A stretch of 64,000 nt of DNA from Candidatus Thiothrix anitrata (GTDB taxonomy: Bacteria; Pseudomonadota; Gammaproteobacteria; Thiotrichales; Thiotrichaceae): positions 3,375,283 to 3,439,282 of the forward strand of contig NZ_CP072800.1 of the NCBI RefSeq assembly GCF_017901155.1, written 5' to 3'. The position numbers and the translations under genes are program-made. The notes under the pieces were generated by a model. It made no database searches and was not told the DNA's origin. It saw nothing but the letters and a program-made list of their open reading frames with translations. Positions 19,040 to 29,108 of this stretch are shown here, piece after piece. Each line of letters begins with the position of its first letter. Positions within the stretch are counted from its first letter, which is position 1.

Positions 19040-19981
19040 TTAACGCAACACCGGACGCGGCGTTGCATCCAGCGACATCAACGACTGTGCGGAGGTTTCA
19101 ACGCGCTCACTTAAACGCTCAAACAAATCCTTTTCCGAGGTGAAATTGACCATTTCTTCGGCCTTGATCAGCTCACGTGCGACGTAAGCATCGCTGCCCA
19201 AACCGTCGATTAAACCCAATTTGAGTGCGTCTTCACCCGTCCAAAACAAGCCGGAAAAAATATCAGGATTATTTTGCAACCGCTCACCGCGCCCTTCCTT
19301 CACCACACTAATGAACTGCTGATGGGTGTTATTCAGCATATTTTTGATGTGCGCCACCTGCGTTTCATTTTCTGGTAAAAACGGGTCAAGCATTCCTTTA
19401 TTCGTCCCAGCGGTGTACAAACGCCGTTCAACACCGAGCTTTTCCATCAAACCAACTGCGCCAAAATTATCCATGCGCACCCCAATCGAGCCGACGATGC
19501 TGGCCTTGTCCGCGTAGATTTTATCCGCCGCTACGGCAATGTAGTAACCGCCCGAAGCGCACAAATCTGACACCACCGCATACACCGGAATTTCTTTGTG
19601 CTTTGCTTTCAAACGTTTGATTTCATCATTGATAATGCCGGATTGCACCGGGCTACCGCCGGGGCTGTTAATCCGCAACAGCACACCCTTGGTTTTTTCA
19701 TGCTCAAACGCTTCCTTCAACGCCGGATTCACGAACTCACCGCTGGCTAACGCGCCATCCATAATCACGCCGTTAATATCCACAACCGCCGTAATTTCCT
19801 CGGCATCAGTGAATTTATTGCCAGATTGATCGGCACTAATTCCAATCAACAACAGCAAACCCATACCGACGAACAATAATTTGAAAAATATCCCCCAACG
19901 TCGCGCCCGACGTTGCTCTTTAACCACTTCCAATGCTACGTCTTTTAAAACCAGCAAGGATTGCGCCTCTTCCTGAATCAT
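19040..19981 (-). CDS. sppA: Signal peptide peptidase SppA (short, single-domain form)
   Basis: 313 residues. The ATG at 19981 overlaps the stop of the preceding HAD gene (ATGA), which decides the start. One membrane helix (FFKLLFVGMGLLLLIGI, near residue 40) anchors the periplasmic S49 protease domain. Catalytic Ser lies in SDLCASGGYYIAVAADKI and the Lys in the SIVGSIGVRMDNFG region follows the family layout. The protein degrades cleaved signal peptides in the inner membrane. The order rluC-HAD-sppA is conserved in gammaproteobacteria. Confidence 0.93.
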   Translation of the reverse strand: MIQEEAQSLLVLKDVALEVVKEQRRARRWGIFFKLLFVGMGLLLLIGISADQSGNKFTDAEEITAVVDINGVIMDGALASGEFVNPALKEAFEHEKTKGVLLRINSPGGSPVQSGIINDEIKRLKAKHKEIPVYAVVSDLCASGGYYIAVAADKIYADKASIVGSIGVRMDNFGAVGLMEKLGVERRLYTAGTNKGMLDPFLPENETQVAHIKNMLNNTHQQFISVVKEGRGERLQNNPDIFSGLFWTGEDALKLGLIDGLGSDAYVARELIKAEEMVNFTSEKDLFERLSERVETSAQSLMSLDATPRPVLR

Positions 19982-20643
19982 TCTGTCACCTGTTGTTGTG
20001 TTAACCACGCGGGAATTGCCGCCACATTATCCACGTAACCACGCGGTTGATGCTGCAATAAACGCTCCAGCCCATGCACGCCGTAAGTTACCGCCAAGGA
20101 ATCCATGCCGATAGCCTGCGCCATTTGCAAATCGTAAATGCTGTCACCGATCATCAAGGCATCGCGCACTGCCGTATCACAATCTGTCAAAATTTCATCC
20201 AACATTTGCGGGTGCGGTTTGGAACGGGTTTCATCAGCGCAGCGCGTAATCGGAAATAACGCACCCAAACCCGTTTCCGTCAATACCTTATCCAAGCCAC
20301 GCCGCGATTTACCTGTCGCCACTGCCAATTGGTAGCCTTGCGCCGTCAAACCGTGTAATGCCTCCCGCGCTCCGGCGAACAATTCGCTGCCGTGCGTGGT
20401 GCGCACCAAAAACTCCTGGCGGTATTCGTCCACAATTTGGCGTATTAACGAAGGGCTGGCCTGCGGGTAAAGGTGGTAAACCGCTTCATCCAACCCCAAA
20501 CCGATAATATTACGAATTTGCGCATCGCTACGCGGCTCTGCCGCTGTCAGGGCAATCGCATTGCGCATACACAAAGTAATGTGCGCCGCCGAATCCATCA
20601 GCGTGCCATCCCAATCAAAAATCAACAATGAATAGGTTTTCAT
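19978..20643 (-). CDS. HAD-superfamily hydrolase, phosphoglycolate phosphatase-like
   Basis: 221 residues with all HAD motifs: I, LIFDWDGTLMDSAAHI (nucleophile Asp); II, LAVATGKS; III, RSKPHPQMLDEIL; IV, MIGDSIYDLQMA. A helical cap lies between motifs I and II (subfamily IA). Family members dephosphorylate small sugar or nucleotide phosphates; the substrate here is unknown, and phosphoglycolate is a guess. It starts 1 base after the rluC stop and overlaps sppA, so it belongs to the same operon. Confidence 0.88.
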   Translation of the reverse strand: MKTYSLLIFDWDGTLMDSAAHITLCMRNAIALTAAEPRSDAQIRNIIGLGLDEAVYHLYPQASPSLIRQIVDEYRQEFLVRTTHGSELFAGAREALHGLTAQGYQLAVATGKSRRGLDKVLTETGLGALFPITRCADETRSKPHPQMLDEILTDCDTAVRDALMIGDSIYDLQMAQAIGMDSLAVTYGVHGLERLLQHQPRGYVDNVAAIPAWLTQQQVTE

Positions 20644-20644
20644 C

Positions 20645-21601
20645 TCACGTCTGCACCGAACTGATTCTGATATTCAGCAATACATCCTTCAACTCATCCG
20701 ATAACGGTGCTTCGATCATGTAACGCCGCCCAGTCGCCCGCAGGGTAAATTCCACGCTGGCAGAGTGCAAAAACAAGCGTTTCAAGCCCATTTCACGAAA
20801 CTTACGATTCAACGCGAAATCCCCGTAGCGGTCATCGCCCAAAATTGGATGCCCCAGATTTTGCAATTGCACCCGAATTTGATGCATTCGCCCGGTTAAG
20901 ATTTGCGCTTCGAGCAACGATGCACCGTTGAGATTTTTCAACGATGAGAAAATGGTTTCGGATACTTTGCCCTCACCCTCTTCCACCACCTGCACTTTTT
21001 GGCGAGTACCCTCTTCCTTGCTCAAATCCATCGTGACGTGTTGCCGCCCGTGCTTCCAACGCCCCGCCACCAACGCCTTGTAACGTTTGTCGATCTTGCC
21101 GTCGCGGAACAAACCGTGTAATTCGGTTAACGCCTGACGCGATTTCGCCAAAATCACTACGCCGCTGGTATCGCGGTCGATGCGATGCGCCAATTCCACA
21201 TAAGGTAGATTTTCACGAAGTTGCCGGAATGCTTCAATCAACCCTATTTTATAACCACTGCCACCGTGTACTGGCAACCCCGACGGCTTATTGATGAAAA
21301 TGAGTTGTTCATCCTCAAACAACATCGCCTTTTCCAATACATCCAGTAAGGCTGCTGAAGCCACAGCTGGCTGATCGACCGGGCGCAAATCTTCTTCTTG
21401 CTTCACGGGCGGAATCCGAATCACTTCACCCAGCTCCAGCTTTTTTTCGGGTTTCACCCGTTTTTTGTTAACCCGCACTTCGCCCTTACGTAAAATACGG
21501 TACACCACGCTCTTAGGAACGTGTTTAAAATGGCGAATGAGGAAATTATCTACCCTCTGTCCGGCTTCATTTTCGGTTACTGTGTGATATTCGACTGTCA
21601 T
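20645..21601 (-). CDS. rluC: 23S rRNA pseudouridine synthase RluC
   Basis: About 318 residues (an ATG at 21613 would add four). An N-terminal S4 domain (GQRVDNFLIRHFKHVPKSVVYRILRKGEVRVNKKRV) precedes the catalytic domain with the family motif ELAHRIDRDTSGVVILAKS, whose Asp is catalytic, and LTGRMHQIRVQL. RluC makes pseudouridines 955, 2504 and 2580 of 23S rRNA (E. coli numbering). It diverges from rne, the same arrangement as in E. coli. No clear ribosome site marks either start. Confidence 0.94.
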   Translation of the reverse strand: MTVEYHTVTENEAGQRVDNFLIRHFKHVPKSVVYRILRKGEVRVNKKRVKPEKKLELGEVIRIPPVKQEEDLRPVDQPAVASAALLDVLEKAMLFEDEQLIFINKPSGLPVHGGSGYKIGLIEAFRQLRENLPYVELAHRIDRDTSGVVILAKSRQALTELHGLFRDGKIDKRYKALVAGRWKHGRQHVTMDLSKEEGTRQKVQVVEEGEGKVSETIFSSLKNLNGASLLEAQILTGRMHQIRVQLQNLGHPILGDDRYGDFALNRKFREMGLKRLFLHSASVEFTLRATGRRYMIEAPLSDELKDVLLNIRISSVQT

Positions 21602-22135
21602 AATGAGAAACATACCAGATTATTTGAAATCTAAATTGAATATGATTAACCGAATTGATATATTCGCTGTGGGCAAAAAGGCAGGTATCACCCACCTGAC
21701 AAACCGGGATCAATCAAAAACGAGATGATATGACCCGCGCCTTAGTGATTCAATCATAAATTCTGGTGGTTTTTATTAAACCGATGAATTTGTGACGGGG
21801 TGGAAGGAGCGTAACAAGTCGCACCACACCCGCAAACACGATGCTCGCGCACACCACAAAGGGTCAACGTGCGAGTCTGACATTAACAGCAGAAACTTGT
21901 TGCTGATGTCTGTTAAAAGAATACGCCAGCGGCTCACAACGCACATGCATCCGCCCTTTTGCGGCACTCTCATGACCCGTGACGACCGAACGATTCTTCG
22001 AAGAAGCTGGACAGATTTCAAGATTAGCCCGTGCCGCGATAAGCCTAATCCTTTGATATGACTCAGAATGAGAAAATCTGACCTAATCTGGAACAAACAG
22101 GTAACAGGTGCTGCATAACAAGGCTTATGTAGTCC
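21602..22135 (+). promoter_or_regulatory. Long rluC-rne intergenic region; probable structured rne leader
   Basis: This is about 530 bases without a convincing gene. Long rne leaders in relatives fold into hairpins that RNase E binds to regulate its own mRNA. This one has a 12-bp perfect palindrome (TTCTTCGAAGAA, 21994-22005). The rest shows no other clear element. Function is inferred from position. Confidence 0.45.
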
Positions 22136-25100
22136 ATGAAACGTATTTTAATTAATGCCACGCAACCGGAAGAAATTCGGGTTGCAATGGTCGACGGGCA
22201 ACGCCTGTACGATCTTGATATTGAGCACCCTTTTCGCGCTCAAAAGAAAGCAAATATCTACAAAGGTATAGTCACTCGCATTGAGCCTAGCTTAGAAGCA
22301 GCTTTCGTCAATTACGGCGCACAACGTCACGGCTTTTTATCTTTCCGCGAAGTTGCCCCTGAATTTTATCAAGGCGAAGCAAAAAATAACGCACGCCCCA
22401 ACGTCAAAGACATGCTCCGTGAAGGCCAAGAAGTCTTAGTACAGGTGGACAAGGAAGAGCGTGGCAACAAAGGCGCGGCACTGACTACCTACTTAAGCCT
22501 TGCCGGACGCTATCTGGTATTGATGCCCAACAACCCAAAAGCAGGTGGGGTTTCGCGCCGTATTGAGGGTGAAGATCGCCAGCAAATCAAGCAAACACTG
22601 AACGAACTTGACGTTCCAGACAGCATGGGCGTGATTGTGCGCACCGCTGGCATTGACCGTGAAGCGGAAGAATTATCGTGGGACTTGGACTACCTCAAAA
22701 CCCTGTGGACAGCGATTCAGCAAGCCTATACTCACCACAAAGGCTCAACTCTGCTGTATCAGGAAAGCAACGTCATTATTCGCGCTTTGCGTGACTACTT
22801 CCGCAGCGACATCGGCGAAATTGTGGTTGACGATGAAAAAGTTTACAGACAAGCACGCGATTTCATGCAGGCAGTCATGCCTCACAATCTCCGTAAACTA
22901 AAACATTACACCGACGGCACACCGTTATTCAGCCGTTATCAGGTTGAAAATCAAATTGAAACAGCCTATCAGCGCACCGTGGGTTTACCGTCTGGCGGCG
23001 CGATTGTAATTGATCACACGGAAGCGTTAATTTCCATCGACATTAACTCAGCACGTGCCACCAAAGGGCATGACATTGAGGAAACCGCGCTTAATACTAA
23101 CCTTGAAGCCGCTGACGAAATCGCACGTCAGTTACGCTTGCGAGATTTGGGTGGTTTGGTGGTAATCGACTTCATCGACATGCTGCCCAGCAAACACCAG
23201 CGCGAAGTTGAAAAACGCCTACGTGATGCCATGAAGCTTGACCGGGCACGGGTACAAGTCGGGCGTATTTCACGCTTTGGTTTGCTGGAAATGTCGCGTC
23301 AACGTCTACGCCCTTCACTGGGTGAATCCAGCCAAATCGTATGCCCACGTTGCATGGGGCATGGACACATTCGCAGCACCGACTCCTTGGCACTCTCAAT
23401 TTTGCGCCTCATGGAAGAAGAAGCCATGAAGGAAATGACTGCCAAAGTTATTACCCAAGTACCGGTTGCTGTCGCCAGTTTCTTACTCAATGAGAAACGC
23501 CAAGTCATTGCAGATATTCAGGCACGTCGCAACATTGAGTTACTAGTCATTCCTAACCCTTATCTCGACACACCTCACTACGAAATTAGCCGTGTGCGCA
23601 GCGATGGTTTGGAAGCAGAAGACAGTACCACCAGCTATAAGTACATCCCTGAACCACCCGCACTAGAAGATGCCACGCAGCAAGAAACCCTGCCAACGCA
23701 ATTACCAGCAGAAGCGGCAGTTACCAACGTCATGCCGAGCACACCAGCTCCGCAAGCCGCACGCAATGTCACCACTAGCACGGTCAGCACACCACCAGAG
23801 CCAGCGGTGATCTCCGAAACTAAGCGACCCGGATTGGTAAAACGCATTTTCAGCAGTCTCTTTGGTGTCAATACCAAGGCTGAAAACAGCACGGAAATCA
23901 CCGAAAAAGCCACCACGAGCATCGAACACAAAGACGAAGCACAGCACCAAAGCCGTCAAAACCGCCGTAATAACAATTCGCGTTACGAACGTAATGAACG
24001 GAATAATGACCGCCGCGAACGCAACAATACCAAAACTCAAGACAATGCCGAAACGGGTACAGGTGAAGACAATCGCCAGCAGCAACGCCGTTCCAACGAG
24101 CGACCTGAGCGCAATGATCGTCAGCAACGCAATGATCGCAATGGCAACCAGCGTCAGCAAAGCCGTGAGCAACGCGAACCCAATCCACCGCAAGCACAAC
24201 GTGAATCTGCGCAAAACAATCGTGAACCACGCGAACAGCAGCCACAACGAGATAACAACCAGCAACGCCAGCCTCGCAACGACCGCCAGCAGCAACGCCG
24301 TTACGAGCAGCCTATTGCCAACACTGATGACGTTGAAAAACTATCCCCTGTCGAAATCGGCTTAATACCGACAGACGACAATAGCAGCGCCGACAGGCCT
24401 AATGAGCAAGGTCAGGGGCAACGCAGCCGCAATCGTCGCGACCGTAACCGCCGTGACCGCCGTGATGAACGTCCGCCAGCAGCCAAGGAAATGGAAACAA
24501 CAACGGCACAGCAACCGACTAACGCTGATACAGCTAGTGAATATACACCGTTACCGATTGTTGTTGTGACATCCATTGCGGATTTAACCCCTGTCCACGC
24601 AACCGCTCCTAAAATCCCGGCTTTACCAAGCAGTAAATCTGACGAAGAGCCAGTTGACACTAAGCAAGTATCGCCGGAAGTGACAAACACACTGAAAACG
24701 ACTGATGACGATACCGATACCCAACAGCAACGTCCACCGCGTGAATACCGCGAGCGGAGAGGCCGCACACGCCGCCCTAGAGGAGGGCAGGATCGTGACC
24801 GTCCGCGTCCACCACGTCCAGCCAATGATCAGGAAATCACCCAAGAATCCTTGGAACCTTTCGTGATCGACCTGAACCCCGAAAAGCCCGTAAAATCAGC
24901 AAAAGCTGAGCGTGCGCCAAAAATTTTCGTGGAAGAAAAACCGCAAGCAACACCAGTTGTCGCTGAAGTAATGGCTGCACCTGCACCTGCACCTGCACCT
25001 GCACCTGCACCTGCACCTGCACCTGCACCTGCACCTGCACCTGCAGTGTTATCGCAAAACACGGTAGCTGCGGTCAAGGAAACAGTGCAAACGGAAACTG

Positions 25101-25138
25101 TTCCGAAGAAACGCCCGTCATGGATGCACGCCGAATAA
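22136..25138 (+). CDS. rne: Ribonuclease E
   Basis: 1000 residues. Catalytic half: S1 RNA-binding domain ([24 protein letters not shown]), 5' sensor and RNase H-like regions, then the DNase I-like site with [33 protein letters not shown] and [11 protein letters not shown]. The catalytic Asp residues lie in these two stretches. The Zn-link [11 protein letters not shown] follows. After about residue 530 comes the long disordered scaffold half: Arg/Asn/Gln-rich segments ([21 protein letters not shown] and similar) for RNA binding, and a proline-alanine run near the end. It is the endonuclease core of the degradosome. The start has no strong Shine-Dalgarno, which suits feedback control through the leader. 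Confidence 0.96.
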   Translation: MKRILINATQPEEIRVAMVDGQRLYDLDIEHPFRAQKKANIYKGIVTRIEPSLEAAFVNYGAQRHGFLSFREVAPEFYQGEAKNNARPNVKDMLREGQEVLVQVDKEERGNKGAALTTYLSLAGRYLVLMPNNPKAGGVSRRIEGEDRQQIKQTLNELDVPDSMGVIVRTAGIDREAEELSWDLDYLKTLWTAIQQAYTHHKGSTLLYQESNVIIRALRDYFRSDIGEIVVDDEKVYRQARDFMQAVMPHNLRKLKHYTDGTPLFSRYQVENQIETAYQRTVGLPSGGAIVIDHTEALISIDINSARATKGHDIEETALNTNLEAADEIARQLRLRDLGGLVVIDFIDMLPSKHQREVEKRLRDAMKLDRARVQVGRISRFGLLEMSRQRLRPSLGESSQIVCPRCMGHGHIRSTDSLALSILRLMEEEAMKEMTAKVITQVPVAVASFLLNEKRQVIADIQARRNIELLVIPNPYLDTPHYEISRVRSDGLEAEDSTTSYKYIPEPPALEDATQQETLPTQLPAEAAVTNVMPSTPAPQAARNVTTSTVSTPPEPAVISETKRPGLVKRIFSSLFGVNTKAENSTEITEKATTSIEHKDEAQHQSRQNRRNNNSRYERNERNNDRRERNNTKTQDNAETGTGEDNRQQQRRSNERPERNDRQQRNDRNGNQRQQSREQREPNPPQAQRESAQNNREPREQQPQRDNNQQRQPRNDRQQQRRYEQPIANTDDVEKLSPVEIGLIPTDDNSSADRPNEQGQGQRSRNRRDRNRRDRRDERPPAAKEMETTTAQQPTNADTASEYTPLPIVVVTSIADLTPVHATAPKIPALPSSKSDEEPVDTKQVSPEVTNTLKTTDDDTDTQQQRPPREYRERRGRTRRPRGGQDRDRPRPPRPANDQEITQESLEPFVIDLNPEKPVKSAKAERAPKIFVEEKPQATPVVAEVMAAPAPAPAPAPAPAPAPAPAPAPAVLSQNTVAAVKETVQTETVPKKRPSWMHAE
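24975..25044 (+). repeat. Hexanucleotide tandem repeat (CTGCAC)n inside rne
   Basis: About 11.7 perfect copies of CTGCAC run without a mismatch, encoding an (Ala-Pro)n tract near the RNase E C-terminus. The unit is a multiple of three, so copy-number change alters linker length without breaking the frame. Confidence 0.97.
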
Positions 25139-25146
25139 GGCGAATC

Positions 25147-25626
25147 CTACCAATGGTGGCGGCGGATATGCATCAGCAATCCCGCCGCCGCATCTTCTAC
25201 CATATCTAAAACCCGCTCAAAACCACTATCACCACCGTAATACGGATCAGGAACCTCATCCACATCCCAACGCTCCGAAAAGTGCATAAATAAATTCACC
25301 CGCTCACGCTGTGATTCAGCCACCAAATCCTCCAAGTCGTACAAATTAGAATGATCCATCACTAAAATATAATCAAATGCCTCAATATCTGCGGCACTTA
25401 CTTTGCGAGCACGCTGCTCCGACAAATCCAAACCACGACGCTTTGCTGCGGCCTGCGACCGCTTATCAGGTGGACTACCAATGTGGTACGCATGAGTACC
25501 GGCAGAATCAATGACAACATGTTCTGACACCCCCTCAGCCTGTACCAAACGCTCAAAAACACCCTGTGCCGTGGGCGAACGGCAAATATTGCCCATGCAG
25601 ACAAATAACACTTTAACTTTCTTCAT
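25147..25626 (-). CDS. Low-molecular-weight protein tyrosine phosphatase
   Basis: 159 residues with the LMW-PTP P-loop VLFVCMGNICRSPTAQGVF at the N-terminus (Cys nucleophile and Arg) and the general-acid loop VPDPYYGGDSGFERVL at the C-terminus. All catalytic residues are present. In Gram-negative bacteria such enzymes act on tyrosine kinases of polysaccharide export (Wzb type) or on small phospho-compounds; no Wzc-like kinase is nearby, so the substrate is unknown. It ends 8 bases from rne, tail to tail, with no visible terminator between them. Confidence 0.93.
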   Translation of the reverse strand: MKKVKVLFVCMGNICRSPTAQGVFERLVQAEGVSEHVVIDSAGTHAYHIGSPPDKRSQAAAKRRGLDLSEQRARKVSAADIEAFDYILVMDHSNLYDLEDLVAESQRERVNLFMHFSERWDVDEVPDPYYGGDSGFERVLDMVEDAAAGLLMHIRRHHW

Positions 25627-25680
25627 AAGAACAACAACTTAAAGAAAATAAAACAACACAGTGAACGCAAATATCCCACG

Positions 25681-26220
25681 TCATGACGCACTAGCGCGAG
25701 TGCGCTCAGCTAATTTCCGGTAATATTCCGCCGAATAACGTAAATAAGCCCTTTCTTTAGCGGTAAGCTCACGCGCCTGCTTGACTGGGCTACCAACGTA
25801 TAAGTAGCCGCTATGCAACACTTTTCCGGGTGGTACAAGACTACCTGCACCAATGATTACGTCGTCTTCCACCACCACAGCGTCCAACACAATCGCGCCC
25901 ATGCCAACCAAACAACGATTACTAATAGTACAAGCATGTAACACCGCACGGTGTCCGATGGTAACTTCTTCGCCAATGATCAGTGGTAAACCGTCAGGGC
26001 GGGTATATTCGCCACCGTGGGTAACATGCAACACCGCGCCGTCTTGCACATTGGTTAAACGCCCGATCTGAATGCGATTAATATCCCCACGCACCACTGC
26101 GGTCGGCCAGATTGACACGCCTTCCGCCAGCGTGGTTTGCCCACTGACATACGCCATCGCGTCGACGTAAGCGGTGGGATGAATTGCCGGAACATGGTCT
26201 TCAAAGCGTGTCACTGTCAT
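25681..26220 (-). CDS. Gamma carbonic anhydrase-like protein (YrdA/CaiE family)
   Basis: 179 residues built of left-handed beta-helix hexapeptides (VVRGDINRIQIGRLTNVQDGAVLHV). The three zinc-ligand histidines of gamma carbonic anhydrases appear in place: one in LHVTHGGEYT and two in TIGHRAVLHAC. A C-terminal helix packs the trimer. Many YrdA-type homologues have little measurable carbonic anhydrase activity, so the reaction is uncertain. It starts 1 base after the rnhB stop and is probably co-transcribed with it. Confidence 0.88.
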   Translation of the reverse strand: MTVTRFEDHVPAIHPTAYVDAMAYVSGQTTLAEGVSIWPTAVVRGDINRIQIGRLTNVQDGAVLHVTHGGEYTRPDGLPLIIGEEVTIGHRAVLHACTISNRCLVGMGAIVLDAVVVEDDVIIGAGSLVPPGKVLHSGYLYVGSPVKQARELTAKERAYLRYSAEYYRKLAERTRASAS

Positions 26221-26221
26221 G

Positions 26222-26794
26222 TCATTCCCCTGCTTCTAACACTTTGCGCACGGGTGCAAAGCTGGTGCGATGGTGTGGCGTTGCGCCAAATTCCTGTAAA
26301 GCGGCTAAATGTTGTGCGGTTCCGTAGCCTTTGTGTTTCGCAAAACCGTATTGTGGATACGTTTTATCCAGCTCTACCAATTCAGCATCGCGCACTACTT
26401 TCGCTAAAATCGAAGCCGCGCTAATTTCAGCGACAGTCGCGTCTCCCCCGACAATCGCCTGCATGGTGTAAGCGGGCAATTCCGGGCAACGATTGCCGTC
26501 AATTTTCACCAAATCCGGCTGAATCGTCAGCCCTTTCAAGGCACGCTGCATTGCTAAAAAGGTAGCTTGCAAAATATTGATTTCGTCGATTTCGGCGACT
26601 TCGGCACGCCCTAAACTCCATGCCAAAGCTTTGGCACGAATTTCTAACGCGAGTTGTTCGCGACGTTTAGCCGTAAGTTTTTTCGAGTCATTCAACCCAG
26701 CAATCGGTTGATTCGGGTCAAGAATGACGGCGGCTGCGACCACGGCTCCAGCGAGTGGCCCGCGCCCAACTTCATCAACACCTGCAATTAACAT
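26222..26794 (-). CDS. rnhB: Ribonuclease HII
   Basis: 190 residues. [23 protein letters not shown] carries the catalytic Asp-Glu pair, and the later acidic residues lie in VKIDGNRCP and [13 protein letters not shown]. It removes ribonucleotides from DNA-RNA hybrids. It is the distal gene of the lpxD-fabZ-lpxA-lpxB-rnhB group found across Proteobacteria, but here two extra genes separate it from lpxB. It overlaps the upstream methyltransferase stop by one base. Confidence 0.95.
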   Translation of the reverse strand: MLIAGVDEVGRGPLAGAVVAAAVILDPNQPIAGLNDSKKLTAKRREQLALEIRAKALAWSLGRAEVAEIDEINILQATFLAMQRALKGLTIQPDLVKIDGNRCPELPAYTMQAIVGGDATVAEISAASILAKVVRDAELVELDKTYPQYGFAKHKGYGTAQHLAALQEFGATPHHRTSFAPVRKVLEAGE

Positions 26795-27333
26795 CAGACT
26801 TTCCGTAACACAAACACAGAGGCAGGCGGAATATTGAAAAACACCGTACTCACCCGCTGCACGCTGAAACCTTCACGCTGCAAACCGTCAAATAAGCGAA
26901 TTTGTTTAATAAAAGGAGTGTAGCTCATTTGCACAATGGTTGAGCCGCTGTTAAGCGCGTCACGAAATTGTTCCACCAGTTTTTCGGAATAAAATGGCCC
27001 GGTCACTGGCATACACGATACGATCAAGCATTGCCCCAGTCCTTCCTCGCTATTATCCACTGGCAGGGTAAAGAAATCTTTTGCTAACAGGGGCTTATCA
27101 TCACCAAAACGGGCATGGAATTGCTGCACAAAAGCCGGATGCTTTTCCACAAAGTTAAATGGGATCGGCACATCCATAAAGTATTGCGCCACTACACCAC
27201 TGCCCGTACCAATAAAAATACCGCGTGCATACTGGGAAAAATAACGTTGGGAAACCTCTAACATCTCGGCACCAAACTTATCGCTGGAACTGATGACTGA
27301 GCCTGTGTGCTTAAGTTTGGTCAGGTAAACCAT
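26794..27333 (-). CDS. SAM-dependent methyltransferase, phospholipid N-methyltransferase (PmtA)-like
   Basis: 179 residues. The N-terminus has the SAM-binding glycine motif [15 protein letters not shown] after a helix that resembles the rRNA adenine-dimethylase/PmtA fold. [14 protein letters not shown] supplies the acidic residue after strand 2, and [22 protein letters not shown] plus [13 protein letters not shown] match the PmtA pattern. The likely reaction is methylation of phosphatidylethanolamine toward phosphatidylcholine, but this is from family resemblance only. It sits between the aldolase-like gene and rnhB in what is otherwise the lipid A operon. Confidence 0.6.
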   Translation of the reverse strand: MVYLTKLKHTGSVISSSDKFGAEMLEVSQRYFSQYARGIFIGTGSGVVAQYFMDVPIPFNFVEKHPAFVQQFHARFGDDKPLLAKDFFTLPVDNSEEGLGQCLIVSCMPVTGPFYSEKLVEQFRDALNSGSTIVQMSYTPFIKQIRLFDGLQREGFSVQRVSTVFFNIPPASVFVLRKV

Positions 27334-27344
27334 GACACGTCCTA

Positions 27345-27968
27345 TTAAAATATCAACGATTGGATAAGCTGCTGCTCTGCTTCAACGAGTGTTGCCCCCC
27401 AGGTTACAATGCCATCAGTGTGCCCTAGCATTGCTAAAATACCCTGCGGTACACCTTGTGCCAACACGATAGACTGCACCGCAGCCGCCATTTGCGGCGT
27501 ACCGTAAGGAATATTAACCGCAGTACAAGGAAGCATTAACTGCTGCGCATTCTGCCACAAATACTCCGAATGAACATGGATAATGGCCTGAATTTGCGGC
27601 AATATTTGGTAAATAACCGCATGTGTCATGGCCTCGGATGAGGGCGCAATCTCACCCAATGCGAATAACTCATTCGCCTGCGGATCACATGCCGTGACTA
27701 ACGCGTAATCTTGACGTTTCAACTGCGACAAGCACCCTGTTTGCGAACCGGTAATCAAAAATGCGTTGGGATTATCCTCCAACACTGCTCGCACGCTGAC
27801 ATTACCGTAGCCCAAGCCATCGTAACGCTTAGGATCCTGCCCAATCAATCCATGTGCAAACAAACGTGCCCGACAAGCCTCTAACTCAGCAATCGCTAAT
27901 GTCGCTGGTAATGCTTGGCTCGTTACGTGCAAACGGTACTGAATAACGCCTTCCTTGATCACTTCCAT
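27345..27968 (-). CDS. Class II aldolase/adducin family protein
   Basis: 207 residues with the class II aldolase head fold: YDGLGYGNVSVRAVLEDNPNAFLITGSQTG, then SSEAMTHAVIYQILPQIQAIIHVHSEYLW with the usual His-rich zinc site (HVHSE), and a further His in AMLGHTDGIVTWG. These enzymes bind a divalent metal and cleave or epimerise sugar phosphates (fuculose- or ribulose-phosphate types); the substrate here is not determined. The stop codon region is separated from the methyltransferase by 11 bases, and its start overlaps lpxB by 10 bases, so it is embedded in the operon. Confidence 0.8.
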   Translation of the reverse strand: MEVIKEGVIQYRLHVTSQALPATLAIAELEACRARLFAHGLIGQDPKRYDGLGYGNVSVRAVLEDNPNAFLITGSQTGCLSQLKRQDYALVTACDPQANELFALGEIAPSSEAMTHAVIYQILPQIQAIIHVHSEYLWQNAQQLMLPCTAVNIPYGTPQMAAAVQSIVLAQGVPQGILAMLGHTDGIVTWGATLVEAEQQLIQSLIF

Positions 27969-29104
27969 AGTCTTCCCATAATGGCACGCGCAGCACTCCT
28001 GCTGGCATCGCGACGCAACTCACCATGCAGCCGTTGAAAGCACTGCAATACATAATCGCGCCGTTGTGTGGGTAAATGCATCATTTGTGCTACTGCCTGC
28101 GCCACCGCATCGGGTGTTACCGCTTCTTGCAACAATTCCGACACTAACGCTTCATTGGCTAAATTATTAGGCAAGGTCACAAACTGGGTTTTCAGCAGTT
28201 TAAAGGTGCGCAACAACCACGCAGTTAACGGATGAACCCGATACGCCGCCACCATTAAACGCCCAGCTAACATACCTTCCAACACCGCCGTACCGGAAGC
28301 TAACAGGATGTAATCCGCCGCCTGCATCAAAGTACGCGATTGCCCATCAAGTAAAATAAGCGGTAAATCAGGGACATAGCGTTGCTGGAGCATCACTAAT
28401 TCCTCGCGTAAACGGGCGTTAACGACCGGTGTGACGCAGACTAAATCCGGGTTTTGCTGGCACAATTGTTGCGCAGCTTGCAAAAAGTCGGGGGCAAGGT
28501 AACGCACTTCACTGCTGCGACTACCGGGTAAAATCGCTAAAATCGGTGCATCTAACGGCAAACCCAATTGCTGCCGCGCACTGTCACGGCTTGCATCAAA
28601 GCTAACTTCATCTGCCAGTGGATGCCCGACAAATTCCGCTGCAATGCCGTGTTCATGATAAAAACGCGCCTCAAACGGGAATAAGGTCAGCATTAAATCA
28701 ATATTACCCTGCATTTTACGCACGCGCTTTTGCCGCCAAGCCCATACCGAGGGGCTAACGTAATGCACCGTAGGAATGCCGCAAGCGTGTAATTTCGCTG
28801 CTAAAGGTAAATTGAAATCGGGCGCATCCACCCCGATAAACACATCGGGCGGATCATTTTGCCAGCGTTGCAATAACTGTTTACGGATACTGAGCAGTTC
28901 AGGCAGGTGTTTGAGGACTTCAATCAAGCCCATTACGGAAAGCTTTTCAAGGGGAAACAGCGTGTGGCAGCCCGCCGCTTGCATTTCTGCTCCGGCAATA
29001 CCTTCAAACTGACAATCGGGGCAAGATTCACGTAACGCACGGATTAAACGCGCTGCCAACAAATCCCCCGATGCTTCACCGGCGACAATAGCAATACGCT
29101 TCAT
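27959..29104 (-). CDS. lpxB: Lipid-A-disaccharide synthase
   Basis: 381 residues, a GT-B glycosyltransferase of family 19. Motifs include AIVAGEASGDLLAARLIRAL, FIGVDAPDFNLPLAAKLHACGIPTVHYVSPSVWAWRQKRV and LPGSRSSEVRYLAPDFLQA. It joins UDP-2,3-diacylglucosamine and lipid X into the lipid A disaccharide at the inner membrane. It follows lpxA by 4 bases. Confidence 0.96.
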   Translation of the reverse strand: MKRIAIVAGEASGDLLAARLIRALRESCPDCQFEGIAGAEMQAAGCHTLFPLEKLSVMGLIEVLKHLPELLSIRKQLLQRWQNDPPDVFIGVDAPDFNLPLAAKLHACGIPTVHYVSPSVWAWRQKRVRKMQGNIDLMLTLFPFEARFYHEHGIAAEFVGHPLADEVSFDASRDSARQQLGLPLDAPILAILPGSRSSEVRYLAPDFLQAAQQLCQQNPDLVCVTPVVNARLREELVMLQQRYVPDLPLILLDGQSRTLMQAADYILLASGTAVLEGMLAGRLMVAAYRVHPLTAWLLRTFKLLKTQFVTLPNNLANEALVSELLQEAVTPDAVAQAVAQMMHLPTQRRDYVLQCFQRLHGELRRDASRSAARAIMGRLWK

Positions 29105-29108
29105 GCGC

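Noticed and set aside
23702-24295. Hydrophobic 197-residue minus-strand frame in the rne C-terminal half
   Set aside because: Antisense of the Arg/Asn/Gln-rich scaffold region, which mirrors as Leu/Val/Ile; not a membrane protein.
24975-25044. Possible CRISPR-like array
   Set aside because: Simple hexanucleotide repeat without spacers, inside a coding frame.
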